Assembly: GCF_030406405.1 (NCBI RefSeq)
Contig: NZ_JAUEPL010000009.1
Span: forward strand, 62,001 to 126,000
DNA: 64,000 nt
Source of the DNA: Streptomyces ficellus
GTDB lineage: Bacteria > Actinomycetota > Actinomycetes > Streptomycetales > Streptomycetaceae
Reading direction: 5' to 3'
The position numbers and the translations under genes were made by a program. Of this stretch, positions 55,109 through 64,000 are shown piece by piece (within the stretch, counting starts at the first letter, position 1; every line of letters starts with the position of its first letter). The notes beneath the pieces are model-generated. The model saw nothing but the letters and a program-made list of their open reading frames with translations, ran no database searches and had not been told where the DNA came from.

Positions 55109-55683
55109 CGGTGGTTTCAGACCTCGGTGTACGGGCGCCGGTGAGGCGCCGGTGGACAGGTGCGCCGTCTATGTAAAGCGTCAGGCTAAACATGGGATTC
55201 CCCGTGAATGCCGGTAGATGGCAACGATCTCTGTGTGAGTTTGCTCACCTCGTTGGTGATAATTCCGGCATAGCGGGCGGGCGGCAGGGGCGGGGGAAAC
55301 GGACATTGCATAGCTGAACGCTGCATTCCGCTGCTGATCATGGCGACTGGGACACCCCCCACCCCTAAGCGACTCGTACGCGAACGTCCGTTTCCTCCCT
55401 GATCGGCTTCTACGAGTGGTGACCGTGTACGCACAGCACGTGACGGGGCTGGGGGTGCGGTCCGTCGGCCTTGTTGGAGATCCGGCACTGTGCTGGAATT
55501 CCACGCACCGCCGCGGTTTCCGGACCGGCGCGCTGGGCGCAACGCAGCGCCGAGCGGCGGCGGGAAAGGGGGATCTGCGCCGGTCACTCACGACCACCAC
55601 TGGGGTGCGATCGCGCCCCACGACGCCGACACCGTCCTGTCCGTTCGCGCGGAGGGACGCCTGGTCCAGAGGTTGCGACGCTA
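55109..55683. other. Upstream region of the conservon
   Basis: About 575 bases between the small ANPRRTTL gene and cvnA. A perfect GTGAG-TTTG-CTCAC inverted repeat lies near 55236-55249, next to an AT-rich GGTGATAATTC, and may be a regulatory site for either divergent gene. The region from 55400 to 55683 is open in several frames but lacks coding bias. A cvnA promoter must lie here; I cannot fix it. Confidence 0.45.
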
Positions 55684-58600
55684 GTGCAGGGACGTTTCAA
55701 GAGGGATGGCAGCGCTGCGGCGGAGCAGGAGCCGCGCGGCGGGACCGACCGCGGCTCCTCGCCCCAGCACACCCAGAACCCGGGACCGGCGGCCGCCGGC
55801 GACGGTGGTGACCGTGCGGGACGTTCGGGTGCCGCGCCGGGCGGCGCCGAGCCGTCGGCCACGCCGAAGGCCAAGTCCAAAGCCAAGTCCAAGGCCAAGG
55901 GACCCACGGACACCGGTTCCCGAATAGCCCTGCGCAACTGGCGCATCAGCACCCGTCTGGTCTCGCTGCTCGCCCTGCCCGTGGTCGCCGCGACCACGCT
56001 GGGCGGCCTGCGCATCAACGAGTCCATGAACGACATGGAGCAGCTGGACCACATCCAGCTGCTGACCCAGCTGACCCAGGAAGCGACGAAGCTGGCCCAG
56101 GCGCTCCAGAACGAGCGCGACATGACGGCCGGTCCGCTCTCCAACGGCGACCCCGCCAGCAGCTACAAGGTCACCGAGCCGCGCAAGACGGCCGACCGGG
56201 CGCAGAAGACCTTCCTCGACGCGGCCGAGGGCCTGGAGGGCGCCGAGGGCGACGAGGCGCTGCAGAGCATCCGCGCCAACGTGAAGCAGATCGCCGGCCA
56301 GGTCGTCACGCTCGGCAGCCTCCGCCAGGACGCGTACAACCAGAAGTCCCAGGACTTCCAGACGGTCGAGCGCTACAACCGTCTGATCAACTCGCTGCTC
56401 AGCCTCTCCCAGGACATGGCGCAGGCGACCAGCAACCCGGAGATGATCAAGCGGACCCGCGCGCTCGCCGCGTTCTCGTCCGCCAAGGAGTACGCCTCCA
56501 TCCAGCGCGCGATCATCGCGGCCGGTCTGAAGAAGACCAACCGGGAGAAGGGCGAGCTGGACCCGAACGACCGTGAGTACGGCGCGGCCGCCCTCGACAA
56601 CGAGAACCACGCCCTCGACTCGTTCCGGACCATCTACAGCTCCGCCGGCGGGGACGCCGAGGAGCTGCTCGCGTCCCTCGGTCCGAACAACCCCTCCATC
56701 GTGGACGCCAACGAGTACGCCGAGAGCGTGCTGCGCAATCCCAATGGCATGAAGCTGGAGGAGGCGCGCGGCTGGCTGGACTGGACCGACGCCGACGAGC
56801 CCAAGATGAAGGCCATGAACACCATCGAGGCCACGCTGCTGGGCGAGATGGAGAGCACGGCCCGCGAGCTGCGCCAGGAGGAGCAGCGCGACGCGATCAT
56901 CAACGGTGCGCTGATCCTCCTCGTCCTCGGTGTCTCCCTGGTCGGCGCCTTCGTGGTGGCCCGGTCCATGATCCGCTCGCTGCGCCGGCTCCAGGACACG
57001 GCGACCAAGGTCGCCCAGGAGCGCCTGCCCGAGCTGGTCAAGCAGCTGTCCGAGGCGGACCCGCAGGACGTGGACACCTCCGTGGAGTCGGTCGGTGTGC
57101 ACTCGCGCGACGAGATCGGCAAGGTGGCCGCGGCCTTCGACGACGTGCACCGCGAGGCGGTCCGCCTCGCCGCCGAGCAGGCCCTGCTGCGGGGCAACGT
57201 CAACGCGATGTTCACCAACCTGTCGAGGCGTTCGCAGGGTCTCATCCAGCGCCAGCTGTCGCTGATCTCCGAGCTGGAGTCCCGCGAGGCCGACCCCGAC
57301 CAGCTGTCGTCGCTGTTCAAGCTCGACCACCTCGCCACGCGTATGCGCCGTAACGGCGAGAACCTGCTCGTTCTCGCGGGTGAGGAGCCGGGCCGCCGGT
57401 GGACCCGGCCCGTGCCGCTGGTCGACGTCCTGCGTGCCGCCGCCTCCGAGGTGGAACAGTACGAGCGCATCGAACTCGCCGCCGTACCGGCGACCGAGGT
57501 CGCCGGGCGCGTGGTCAACGACCTCGTGCACCTGCTCGCCGAGCTGCTGGAGAACGCGACGTCGTTCTCCTCCCCGCAGACCAAGGTCCGCGTCACCGGT
57601 CACGCGCTGCCCGACGGGCGGGTGCTGGTCGAGATCCACGACACCGGTATCGGCCTGTCCCCCGAGGACCTCGCCGCCATCAACGAGCGGCTCGCTTCGC
57701 CGCCCACCGTGGACGTGTCGGTCTCCCGGCGCATGGGTCTGTTCGTGGTCGGCCGCCTGTCCCTGCGACACGGCATCCGTATCCAGCTGCGGCCGTCCGA
57801 CTCGGGCGGTACGACCGCGCTCGTCATGCTCCCCGTGGACGTCGCCCAGGGCGGCAAGGTGCCCGGCAAGCCGGGTGGCCCCGGTGGGCAGGGCGCCATG
57901 CCGCAGGGCCCGGCGGGCTCCGGCGGCCGGCTGACCGGCGGGCCGGGTGCGGCCGGTGGCGGCCGCCCGGGTCTGCCCGGCGGTCCCGGTGGCGCGGGCG
58001 GCGCGGGTGGCTCCGGTGCGCCCGCGGGGCGGCACAGCGCGGGTGGCGGTATGGGCGCCGGCGCGGGTGGCGGCCGTGGTCAGGTCGGTGCGGGAGCCGG
58101 CTCCCGGGCCGCGCTGCCTGGCCGGGACGACGCGGGACGCCCGGGCGGGCCGCAGGGCGGCTCTACCGGCCGGCCGGGCCAGGCACAGACGCCCGAGCCG
58201 CAGTCGCAGCGTCAGGGCACCGGTCTCGCGGGCGCCTTCGGTGCCTCGTCGGGCGGCGGCCAGGGCGGCGGCCGGGGTACGAAGAACAGCGGCATCCCCA
58301 CGCGCTCGGACGTCTGGCAGAGCGGCCCCGCCGAGCAGCAGGGCACCCGGAACAACGCGGGAGCCCCGCGCCCCGAGCTCCCCGGCGGCGGCGCTCAGCG
58401 GCAGCGCCCGCAGCGCCCGCAGACCCCCAGCTGGGGCGCCGAGGCCACCCCCGTACCGCCGCAGCAGCGCACCCCGCTGGACGCGCCGCGCGGCCACGAG
58501 GAGCCCGAGACCACCGGGCACTACGCCCGCCCGCCGGCCGACCGCCAGGGACCGGGCGCCACCGCCGAGTTCGCGCGCCCCGACCTGGGTGCCCAGGCCC

Positions 58601-59352
58601 GGCCCGGCGCGCAGGACCCCGCGGCCACGGCCCAGTTCGCCCAGCCCGACCACAACGCGCCGCGGCCGCCGGCCCCGAGCCTGCCCGCGCAGCAGCAGCC
58701 CGAGGCGCTGCCGCCCGCGCCCCACGCCGGGGACGGCCGTACGCCGCTGTACGACACGCTGGAGACCAACTGGTTCCACGGCCAGGACGGCCGCCCGGCC
58801 GGCCAGCCCCAGCAGACCCAGCAGCCGCAGCAGACCGGCCGGCCCCACCAGGCGCCGCAGCAGCCCCAGCAGCCCCAGCGCGGCGGTCAGCAGTCCCCCG
58901 GCCGTGGCCGGCCCCAGGGCGCCCAGCCGCAGGGCCAGGGCCAGGGGCAGGGCGGCGGCGGTCAGTTCACCGGCAACGACCAGACGATGCCCACGCCGGT
59001 CGTCTCCCCTCGGCAGCAGCGTCCCGGTCAGGGCTCCGACGCGGCGTCCACGACCGCTTCGTGGCGCACCTCCCCCAACGACGAGCTGGTGCGCCAGGCC
59101 GAGCGGGTGCGCAAGCCCGCCGCGGGCGGCGTCACCACCTCGGGCCTGCCCCGCCGGGTGCCGCGCGCCAACCTGGTGCCCGGAACCGCGCAGGAGCAGA
59201 CGCACCAGTCCGGTCCGCAGGTTTCCCGTGCGCCCGATGACGTGCGCGGCCGTCTCACCAACCTCCGCCGGGGCATCCAGCAGGGACGCCAGGCGGGCAG
59301 CTCCACCACAGGCAGCTTCAACAGCGGCCACACCCACCAGCAGGAGCGATAG
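55684..59352 (+). CDS. cvnA: CvnA-type sensor histidine kinase-like protein of the conservon
   Basis: 1222 residues. A low-complexity start with KAKSKAKSKAKG precedes TM1 (about 91-110). A nitrate/nitrite-sensor-type extracytoplasmic helical domain follows (about 111-400), then TM2 (about 405-428), a HAMP linker, and the dimerisation motif LDHLATRMRRNGENLL. The ATPase has ELLENATSFSSPQ (N box), DTGIGLSP and MGLFVVGRLSLRHG. From about 720 to the end it is Gly/Pro/Gln/Ala-rich and disordered. CvnA, with CvnB-D, forms a membrane complex resembling eukaryotic G-protein-coupled receptor modules. The GTG at 55684 is the nearest start to the conserved N-terminus. Confidence 0.9.
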   Translation: MQGRFKRDGSAAAEQEPRGGTDRGSSPQHTQNPGPAAAGDGGDRAGRSGAAPGGAEPSATPKAKSKAKSKAKGPTDTGSRIALRNWRISTRLVSLLALPVVAATTLGGLRINESMNDMEQLDHIQLLTQLTQEATKLAQALQNERDMTAGPLSNGDPASSYKVTEPRKTADRAQKTFLDAAEGLEGAEGDEALQSIRANVKQIAGQVVTLGSLRQDAYNQKSQDFQTVERYNRLINSLLSLSQDMAQATSNPEMIKRTRALAAFSSAKEYASIQRAIIAAGLKKTNREKGELDPNDREYGAAALDNENHALDSFRTIYSSAGGDAEELLASLGPNNPSIVDANEYAESVLRNPNGMKLEEARGWLDWTDADEPKMKAMNTIEATLLGEMESTARELRQEEQRDAIINGALILLVLGVSLVGAFVVARSMIRSLRRLQDTATKVAQERLPELVKQLSEADPQDVDTSVESVGVHSRDEIGKVAAAFDDVHREAVRLAAEQALLRGNVNAMFTNLSRRSQGLIQRQLSLISELESREADPDQLSSLFKLDHLATRMRRNGENLLVLAGEEPGRRWTRPVPLVDVLRAAASEVEQYERIELAAVPATEVAGRVVNDLVHLLAELLENATSFSSPQTKVRVTGHALPDGRVLVEIHDTGIGLSPEDLAAINERLASPPTVDVSVSRRMGLFVVGRLSLRHGIRIQLRPSDSGGTTALVMLPVDVAQGGKVPGKPGGPGGQGAMPQGPAGSGGRLTGGPGAAGGGRPGLPGGPGGAGGAGGSGAPAGRHSAGGGMGAGAGGGRGQVGAGAGSRAALPGRDDAGRPGGPQGGSTGRPGQAQTPEPQSQRQGTGLAGAFGASSGGGQGGGRGTKNSGIPTRSDVWQSGPAEQQGTRNNAGAPRPELPGGGAQRQRPQRPQTPSWGAEATPVPPQQRTPLDAPRGHEEPETTGHYARPPADRQGPGATAEFARPDLGAQARPGAQDPAATAQFAQPDHNAPRPPAPSLPAQQQPEALPPAPHAGDGRTPLYDTLETNWFHGQDGRPAGQPQQTQQPQQTGRPHQAPQQPQQPQRGGQQSPGRGRPQGAQPQGQGQGQGGGGQFTGNDQTMPTPVVSPRQQRPGQGSDAASTTASWRTSPNDELVRQAERVRKPAAGGVTTSGLPRRVPRANLVPGTAQEQTHQSGPQVSRAPDDVRGRLTNLRRGIQQGRQAGSSTTGSFNSGHTHQQER

Positions 59353-59361
59353 TTGAGATCA

Positions 59362-59775
59362 ATGAGCCAGGCGGCGCAGAACCTGAACTGGTTGATCACG
59401 AACTTCGTGGACAACACCCCCGGGGTGTCCCACACGGTCGTGGTCTCCGCCGACGGACTCCTGCTGGCCATGTCCGAAGGATTCCCCCGCGACCGCGCCG
59501 ACCAGCTCGCGGCCGTGGCGTCCGGACTCACCTCGCTGACCGCGGGGGCGTCCCGGATCTTCGAGGGAGGAACGGTCAGCCAGACCGTGGTGGAGATGGA
59601 GCGCGGCTTCCTCTTCCTCATGTCCGTCTCCGACGGTTCCTCACTGGCCGTGCTCGCGCACCCGGACTGCGACATCGGCCTCGTCGGCTACGAGATGACG
59701 CTGCTGGTCGACCGGGCCGGCAGTGTCCTCACCCCGGACCTCCGCGCGGAGCTCCAGGGGAGCCTGCTCCGCTGA
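59362..59775 (+). CDS. cvnB: Roadblock/LC7-domain protein CvnB
   Basis: About 137 residues, one Roadblock/LC7 domain: NLNWLITNFVDNTPGVSHTVVVSADGLLLA, then DRADQLAAVASGLTSLTAGAS and LVGYEMTLLVDRAG. Such proteins act as GTPase-activating or scaffold partners of MglA/CvnD-type GTPases. AGGAG lies just inside the end of cvnA. A TTG 3 codons upstream has better spacing to it than the ATG I chose, so the start may be at 59353. Confidence 0.92.
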   Translation: MSQAAQNLNWLITNFVDNTPGVSHTVVVSADGLLLAMSEGFPRDRADQLAAVASGLTSLTAGASRIFEGGTVSQTVVEMERGFLFLMSVSDGSSLAVLAHPDCDIGLVGYEMTLLVDRAGSVLTPDLRAELQGSLLR

Positions 59776-59893
59776 GCCGGTACGCCCCGATCCGTACCCT
59801 CCCCCTTGCCTTGTTCACCACAGGCCGCCCCCTCCGGCCCCCCACCGGCCCAGTCAGACGACAGGCAGACCACCTGCTGTCACTGGAGGTTCA

Positions 59894-60301
59894 ATGACCC
59901 CGCCCCCCGCCTCTCACGACCCGTACGGTGTCTCCATGGACACCGGATACGGGCATGAAGGCGACCAGCCGCTGGTCCGTCCGTACGCCATGACCGGCGG
60001 CCGGACCAGGCCGCGGTACCAGCTCGCCATCGAAGCGCTGGTCAGCACCACGGCCGACCCGGCCCTCCTCGCCGGGCTGCTCCCCGAGCACCAGCGGATC
60101 TGCCACCTGTGCCGTGAGGTGAAGTCGGTGGCGGAGGTGTCGGCGCTGCTGTCGATGCCGCTGGGTGTTGCCCGGATCCTCGTCGCCGACCTCGCGGAGG
60201 CCGGGATGGTGGCGATCCACCAGCCGGGCAATGGAGAGGCCGGCGGTACGCCGGATGTGACGCTGCTGGAAAGGGTGCTCAGTGGACTTCGCAAGCTCTA
60301 G
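59894..60301 (+). CDS. cvnC: DUF742 protein CvnC
   Basis: 135 residues. After a Pro/Gly-rich start, RPYAMTGGRTRPRYQLAIEALVST leads into a winged-helix-like DUF742 segment (PEHQRICHLCREVKSVAEVSALLSMPLGVARILVADLAEAGMV). The ATG is preceded by GGAGG with good spacing. Its end overlaps cvnD by 20 bases, and it is always the partner between CvnB and CvnD in conservons. Confidence 0.93.
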   Translation: MTPPPASHDPYGVSMDTGYGHEGDQPLVRPYAMTGGRTRPRYQLAIEALVSTTADPALLAGLLPEHQRICHLCREVKSVAEVSALLSMPLGVARILVADLAEAGMVAIHQPGNGEAGGTPDVTLLERVLSGLRKL

Positions 60302-60872
60302 CGGCGGTGCGGCCGCCGGAGGACGTTCGACCACCAGCGCGAAGATCGTGGTGGCGGGCGGATTCGGCGTGGGCAAGACCACGTTCGTCGGCGCCGTCTC
60401 GGAGATCAACCCGCTGCGTACCGAAGCCGTCATGACCTCTGCCTCCGCGGGCATCGACGACCTCACCCACACCGGCGACAAGACCACCACCACGGTCGCC
60501 ATGGACTTCGGCCGCATCACCCTCGACCAGGACCTCATCCTGTACCTGTTCGGCACCCCCGGACAGGACCGCTTCTGGTTCATGTGGGACGACCTCGTAC
60601 GCGGCGCCATCGGCGCCGTCGTCCTGGTCGACACCCGCCGCCTCGCCGACTGCTTCCCCGCCGTCGACTACTTCGAAAACAGCGGCCTGCCCTTCGTCAT
60701 CGCCCTCAACGGCTTCGACGGACACCAGCCCTACACCCCCGACGAAGTCCGCGAGGCCCTCCAGATCGGCCCCGACACCCCCATCATCACCACCGACGCC
60801 CGCCACCGCGCCGACGCCAAGAGCGCCCTCATCACCCTCGTCGAACACGCCCTCATGGCCCGCCTCAAGTAG
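60282..60872 (+). CDS. cvnD: Ras-like GTPase CvnD
   Basis: 196 residues. P-loop VVAGGFGVGKTTFVG (23-37), switch region with an exposed TTTTVAMDFG, the DxxG-equivalent FGTPGQDRFWFMW, and NGFD in place of the usual NKxD. This is the small GTPase of the conservon, thought to be activated through CvnA/CvnB. The GTG start lies within cvnC, so the two are coupled. A terminator closes the operon about 150 bases on. Confidence 0.93.
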   Translation: MDFASSSGGAAAGGRSTTSAKIVVAGGFGVGKTTFVGAVSEINPLRTEAVMTSASAGIDDLTHTGDKTTTTVAMDFGRITLDQDLILYLFGTPGQDRFWFMWDDLVRGAIGAVVLVDTRRLADCFPAVDYFENSGLPFVIALNGFDGHQPYTPDEVREALQIGPDTPIITTDARHRADAKSALITLVEHALMARLK

Positions 60873-61020
60873 ACGGATCCATACGGCAGTTGCCGTAGCG
60901 ACGGGCAGGGGCGGGGTGTGTCCTGTGACACGGTCCCGCCCCGGCGTTCATAACGTTTCGAAAGAGAATTGCGGGGCGTCGGACACGAGACGCATCCGCG
61001 TGGTGCCGCTGCGCTCACAT

Positions 61021-61044
61021 GAGCCCCGCCTTTTGGCGGGGCTC
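61021..61044 (+). terminator. Terminator of the conservon operon
   Basis: A perfect 10-bp stem (GAGCCCCGCC / GGCGGGGCTC) with loop TTTT, then GCTCTTTAT. It is about 150 bases past cvnD; the gap between (60873-61020) shows no gene. Confidence 0.85.
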
Positions 61045-61213
61045 GCTCTTTATGCCCGTTTTATCGGAGGCTCGCGCCAGTGATCATGACTCGAACGGGG
61101 GGTTTGGAACGCGGCCGCTTTACGTGCTGCAATGCGACGAACTCCCGAGTAGTACGGCCCTGAACAGAAAAACGGCACAACGTAGGTGCCGGCGCCGAGA
61201 GGTTGTTGGTCGA

Positions 61214-64000
61214 GTGAGGCGAAGCACGAAAAGCGCCGCAGAGCAGCAGGCGCGGGGCAACTTCACCCCGCCCGCGCGCACAGCGGTGCCGCCTGCCGAT
61301 ACGCCCGGAACAGCACCGGCCGCCTCCGGCGGCAGCTCCAGCAAGCTGGCGCCGCGCAACTGGCGCGTGGCCACGCGGCTGAACGCGATCCTCCTCATAC
61401 CCGTGCTCGTCGGGCTCGTCATGGGCGGCTTCCAGGTCAAGACGTCCATCGACACCTGGCAGGAGGCGCAGGACGCCGAGAAGACGGCGCGGATCGTGCG
61501 CGCCGCCTCCGAGTACGGCCAGGCCCTGCTCAACGAGCGCGACATCACCGCCGTGCCGCTGCTGACCGCCAAGAGCGACGAGGACCGCAAGGCCGACGAC
61601 GTCACCGAGGCGTACGCCAAGACCGACGCCGCCAAGAAGAAGTTCGACCTGGCCATCCAGGACATGCCCTCGGGGCAGGGCCTGGAGCGCCGTCTGGACC
61701 TCTTCCGGGAAGCCGAGCCGGAACTCCAGGGTCTGCGCGAGACCGCCTACACCAAGGCCATGGACCCCACGAAGACCGAGGAGGGCTACGTCGCGGTCCA
61801 GCACTCCCTGATGGAGTTCGCCAACGAACTGGGCCTCGGCACCGGCAACATCACCAGCTACGGCCGCATGGTGTACGCCATCCAGCTCGCCCAGGCCGCC
61901 GAGTCCCTGCAGCGCTCCATCGGTCTGCACCTGCTGGTGCGCCCCAGCAAGGACGACGCGACGTTCGCCGCGCAGAGCAAGGCGTTCAACTCGTACGTCT
62001 ACCTGGAGCAGATCGCCCTCGCCGAGTTCCAGTCCGGTGGCACGGAAGAGGACGTGGAGAACCTCACGGCGGTCATGAAGCGCCGGGCGGACGAGGGCGC
62101 CCGGCGGCTCAAGGCCGCGGGCATCAGCCTTCCGGCGGACGAGAGGGGCTCGGTCCTCGCTCCGATGGCCCAGGCGATCGGCAACGCCGAGGACGCCGAC
62201 GCGGTCAAGGAGCTTGCCTCCCAGGGCATCGTGCCCGAGATCTGGATGGGCGCCGCCACGTCCAAGTTCGACGGGTACGGCGAGGTGAGCACCGATCTCG
62301 TGAACAAGGCCGTGGACGAGGCCGCCGAGATCTCTTCCGACGCCAAGACCGACGCGATCGTCAACGGCGCCATCGTCGTGGTCGCCCTGCTCACCGCGTT
62401 CATCCTGGCCGGGATGATGGCCCGGCAGATGAGCACGTCGATGAGCCGGCTGCGCACCGCCGCCTTCAGCATCGCCGAGCAGCGCCTGCCGATGCTGGTC
62501 GACCAGCTCTCCCGTACCGACCCGGGCCGGGTGGACACCCGCGTACAGCCGATCCCGATCGACTCCCAGGACGAGATCGGCGAGGTCGCCCGCGCCTTCG
62601 ACCAGGTGCACCGCGAGGCCGTCCGGCTCGCCGCCGAGCAGGCCCTGCTGCGGGGCAACGTCAACGCGATCTTCACCAACCTGTCGCAGCGCAACCAGTC
62701 GCTGATCGAGGGCCAGTTGACCCTGATCACCGAGCTGGAGAACAACGAGGCCGACCCGGACCAGCTGGAGAACCTCTTCAAGCTGGACCACCTGGCGACC
62801 CGTATGCGCCGCAACGGCGAGAACCTCCTCATCCTCGCCGGCGAGGAGCCCGGCCGCCGCTGGAACCAGCCCGTTCCGCTGGTGGACGTGTTGCGTGCCG
62901 CCACCTCGGAGGTGGAGTCGTACGAGCGCATCGAGCTCACCGGCGTACCGGAGTCGGAGATTCACGGCCAGGCCGTGACCGACCTCGTGCACCTGCTGGC
63001 CGAGCTGCTGGAGAACGCCACGACGTTCTCCTCGCCGCAGACGAAGGTGCGGGTCACCGCGACCAGGCTGCCCGACGGCCGCGTCATGATCGAGATCCAC
63101 GACAAGGGCATCGGCCTGACCGCCGAGGACTTCGCCGACATCAACCACAAGCTGGCGAATCCGCCGACCGTGGACGCCGCGATCTCGCAGCGCATGGGCC
63201 TGTTCGTGGTCGGCCGCCTCGCCGACCGGCACGGCATCCGGGTCCAGTTGCGCCCCTCGGGCGAGCAGGCCGGTACGACCTCGCTGGTCATGCTTCCGGA
63301 CGCGATCACCCACGGTGGTGGTGGCGACCCGGCCATGGAGGACGACTTCACCGTCTCGCAGATCATCCCGGAGCAGCAGGCGTTCCAGGCCGCCCCGGTG
63401 CGCACGGCGGCGGAGCTGGGCTTCGACGACTCGCGGTACGAGCAGCAGCAGACCGGTGACACCACGCTGGACCCGGTGGGCCGCTCCCGGATGCGTGAGG
63501 AGCGCCGTGCCGCGCTCGGCGCGCAGCTCCAGGGCGCGGGCGGCACGGACCGGCCCATGTTCCGCGACGAGGTGGCTCAGGATCAGCCACAGGCGGCGTA
63601 CGAACAGCAGGGCCGGCAGGGCCAGTACGGCTACGAGCAGCCGCAGCCGCAGCAGGAGCAGTACGGGCAGCAGGAGCCGTACGGACAGTACGAGCAGTAC
63701 GAGCAGCCGTCCTCGTACACCCAGGACGGCGGCTACGAGCAGTACGGCGGTGGCGACTACGCGCCGGACCAGTACCCTGAAGCGTCCTATGCGGAAGCTG
63801 CTTTTCCGGACCGCGAGACTCAGCAGCCCCAGTACGACAGCCAGTTCGACGCCCAGTCCCACCAGGGCGAGTGGCCGGATCAGGGCACGTACGAGGGCGG
63901 TTACGAGTCCGGGTACGGAGCGGAATCGGAATCTGCCCAGGGCGCTCCCGCGAACGGCCGGGAACGCGTAGGCTTCTCCTCGGGCCCCACCCCGAGCAAC
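61214..64000 (+). CDS. Second CvnA-like sensor kinase, truncated by the window edge
   Basis: The first 929 codons of a CvnA paralogue, in frame to the window end without a stop. LAPRNWRVATRLN leads into TM1 (about 64-84), then a sensor domain, TM2 (about 380-405), the HAMP-like linker, LDHLATRMRRNGENLLILAG, ATPase motifs ELLENATTFSSPQ and DKGIGLT, and MGLFVVGRL. From about 716 on it is Gln/Tyr/Glu/Pro-rich with repeated EQYG and YEQ units. The GTG has GAGAGG 11 bases upstream. A second conservon probably continues beyond the window. Confidence 0.88.
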   Translation, partial: MRRSTKSAAEQQARGNFTPPARTAVPPADTPGTAPAASGGSSSKLAPRNWRVATRLNAILLIPVLVGLVMGGFQVKTSIDTWQEAQDAEKTARIVRAASEYGQALLNERDITAVPLLTAKSDEDRKADDVTEAYAKTDAAKKKFDLAIQDMPSGQGLERRLDLFREAEPELQGLRETAYTKAMDPTKTEEGYVAVQHSLMEFANELGLGTGNITSYGRMVYAIQLAQAAESLQRSIGLHLLVRPSKDDATFAAQSKAFNSYVYLEQIALAEFQSGGTEEDVENLTAVMKRRADEGARRLKAAGISLPADERGSVLAPMAQAIGNAEDADAVKELASQGIVPEIWMGAATSKFDGYGEVSTDLVNKAVDEAAEISSDAKTDAIVNGAIVVVALLTAFILAGMMARQMSTSMSRLRTAAFSIAEQRLPMLVDQLSRTDPGRVDTRVQPIPIDSQDEIGEVARAFDQVHREAVRLAAEQALLRGNVNAIFTNLSQRNQSLIEGQLTLITELENNEADPDQLENLFKLDHLATRMRRNGENLLILAGEEPGRRWNQPVPLVDVLRAATSEVESYERIELTGVPESEIHGQAVTDLVHLLAELLENATTFSSPQTKVRVTATRLPDGRVMIEIHDKGIGLTAEDFADINHKLANPPTVDAAISQRMGLFVVGRLADRHGIRVQLRPSGEQAGTTSLVMLPDAITHGGGGDPAMEDDFTVSQIIPEQQAFQAAPVRTAAELGFDDSRYEQQQTGDTTLDPVGRSRMREERRAALGAQLQGAGGTDRPMFRDEVAQDQPQAAYEQQGRQGQYGYEQPQPQQEQYGQQEPYGQYEQYEQPSSYTQDGGYEQYGGGDYAPDQYPEASYAEAAFPDRETQQPQYDSQFDAQSHQGEWPDQGTYEGGYESGYGAESESAQGAPANGRERVGFSSGPTPSN

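Noticed and set aside
55186..55621. Antisense open frame upstream of the conservon
   Set aside because: Arg/Ser/Pro-rich with no coding bias or motif, overlapping the expected promoter region of cvnA.
55681..59337. Open frame of about 1218 codons antisense to cvnA
   Set aside because: High-GC antisense artefact. It has no domain motifs and its codon positions mirror the strong third-position bias of the real gene.

Overview
The window is a stretch of chromosome from a high-GC actinobacterium, almost certainly a Streptomyces. The evidence is the very high G+C content with strong third-codon-position bias, many GTG starts, and gene content typical of the genus: nsdA, a HupS-type HU with a lysine-rich tail, a glcP-like glucose permease, ndgR beside leuCD, and a cvn conservon. 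Gene order matches, in reverse orientation, what I recall of the conserved core of Streptomyces chromosomes from signal peptidases/rplS to gltX/conservon 1. I see no insertion sequence, prophage, CRISPR array or rRNA. No species can be named from the sequence alone.

Layout. 1-6.5 kb: three type I signal peptidases, then rplS, trmD, rimM, khpA and rpsP, all on the minus strand, and a SprT-like protein. 7-11.7 kb: a methyltransferase, an FtsH-type protease and ffh. 11.8-16.2 kb: the nitrogen-control operon amtB-glnK-glnD behind a recognisable GlnR box. 16.3-23.5 kb: nsdA, a Prim-Pol-like protein, ftsY, an NCS1 permease and glcP. 23.7-28.7 kb: smc with an unusual low-complexity insertion in its hinge, a small coiled-coil protein and acyP. 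28.9-39.6 kb: a secreted CAP protein, an HxlR regulator, then mutM, rnc, rpmF, a DUF177 protein, a SepIVA-like protein, coaD, rsmD, recG, a DAK2/FakA-like kinase and rpmB.

39.7-47.8 kb: thiD-thiL, a RAM-domain protein, a DUF3515 lipoprotein, ddl, gpsA-plsC, cofC and hupS. 48-55.1 kb: leuCD with divergent ndgR, two tRNA-Glu and one tRNA-Gln, a HAD phosphatase, gltX, a FAH-family hydrolase and a small protein with an internal duplication. 55.7-64 kb: a complete conservon (cvnA-B-C-D), then the first 929 codons of a second cvnA-like kinase that runs off the window.

The genes form functional groups: translation and ribosome biogenesis (rpsP to rplS, rpmF, rpmB, gltX, tRNAs), SRP targeting and secretion (ffh, ftsY, signal peptidases), nitrogen sensing (amtB, glnK, glnD), chromosome maintenance (smc, hupS, recG, mutM), envelope synthesis (ddl, gpsA, plsC) and cofactor synthesis (thiD, thiL, coaD, cofC). 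The less ordinary signals are local. They are a triple 100-bp tandem repeat that copies a start codon and a terminator next to gltX, the SMC hinge insertion, possible non-standard start codons (cofC, DUF177), a long out-of-frame overlap between two signal peptidase genes, a 60-residue protein with a repeated ANPRRTTL motif, and a palindromic CCTTCAAGTGG element upstream of glcP.
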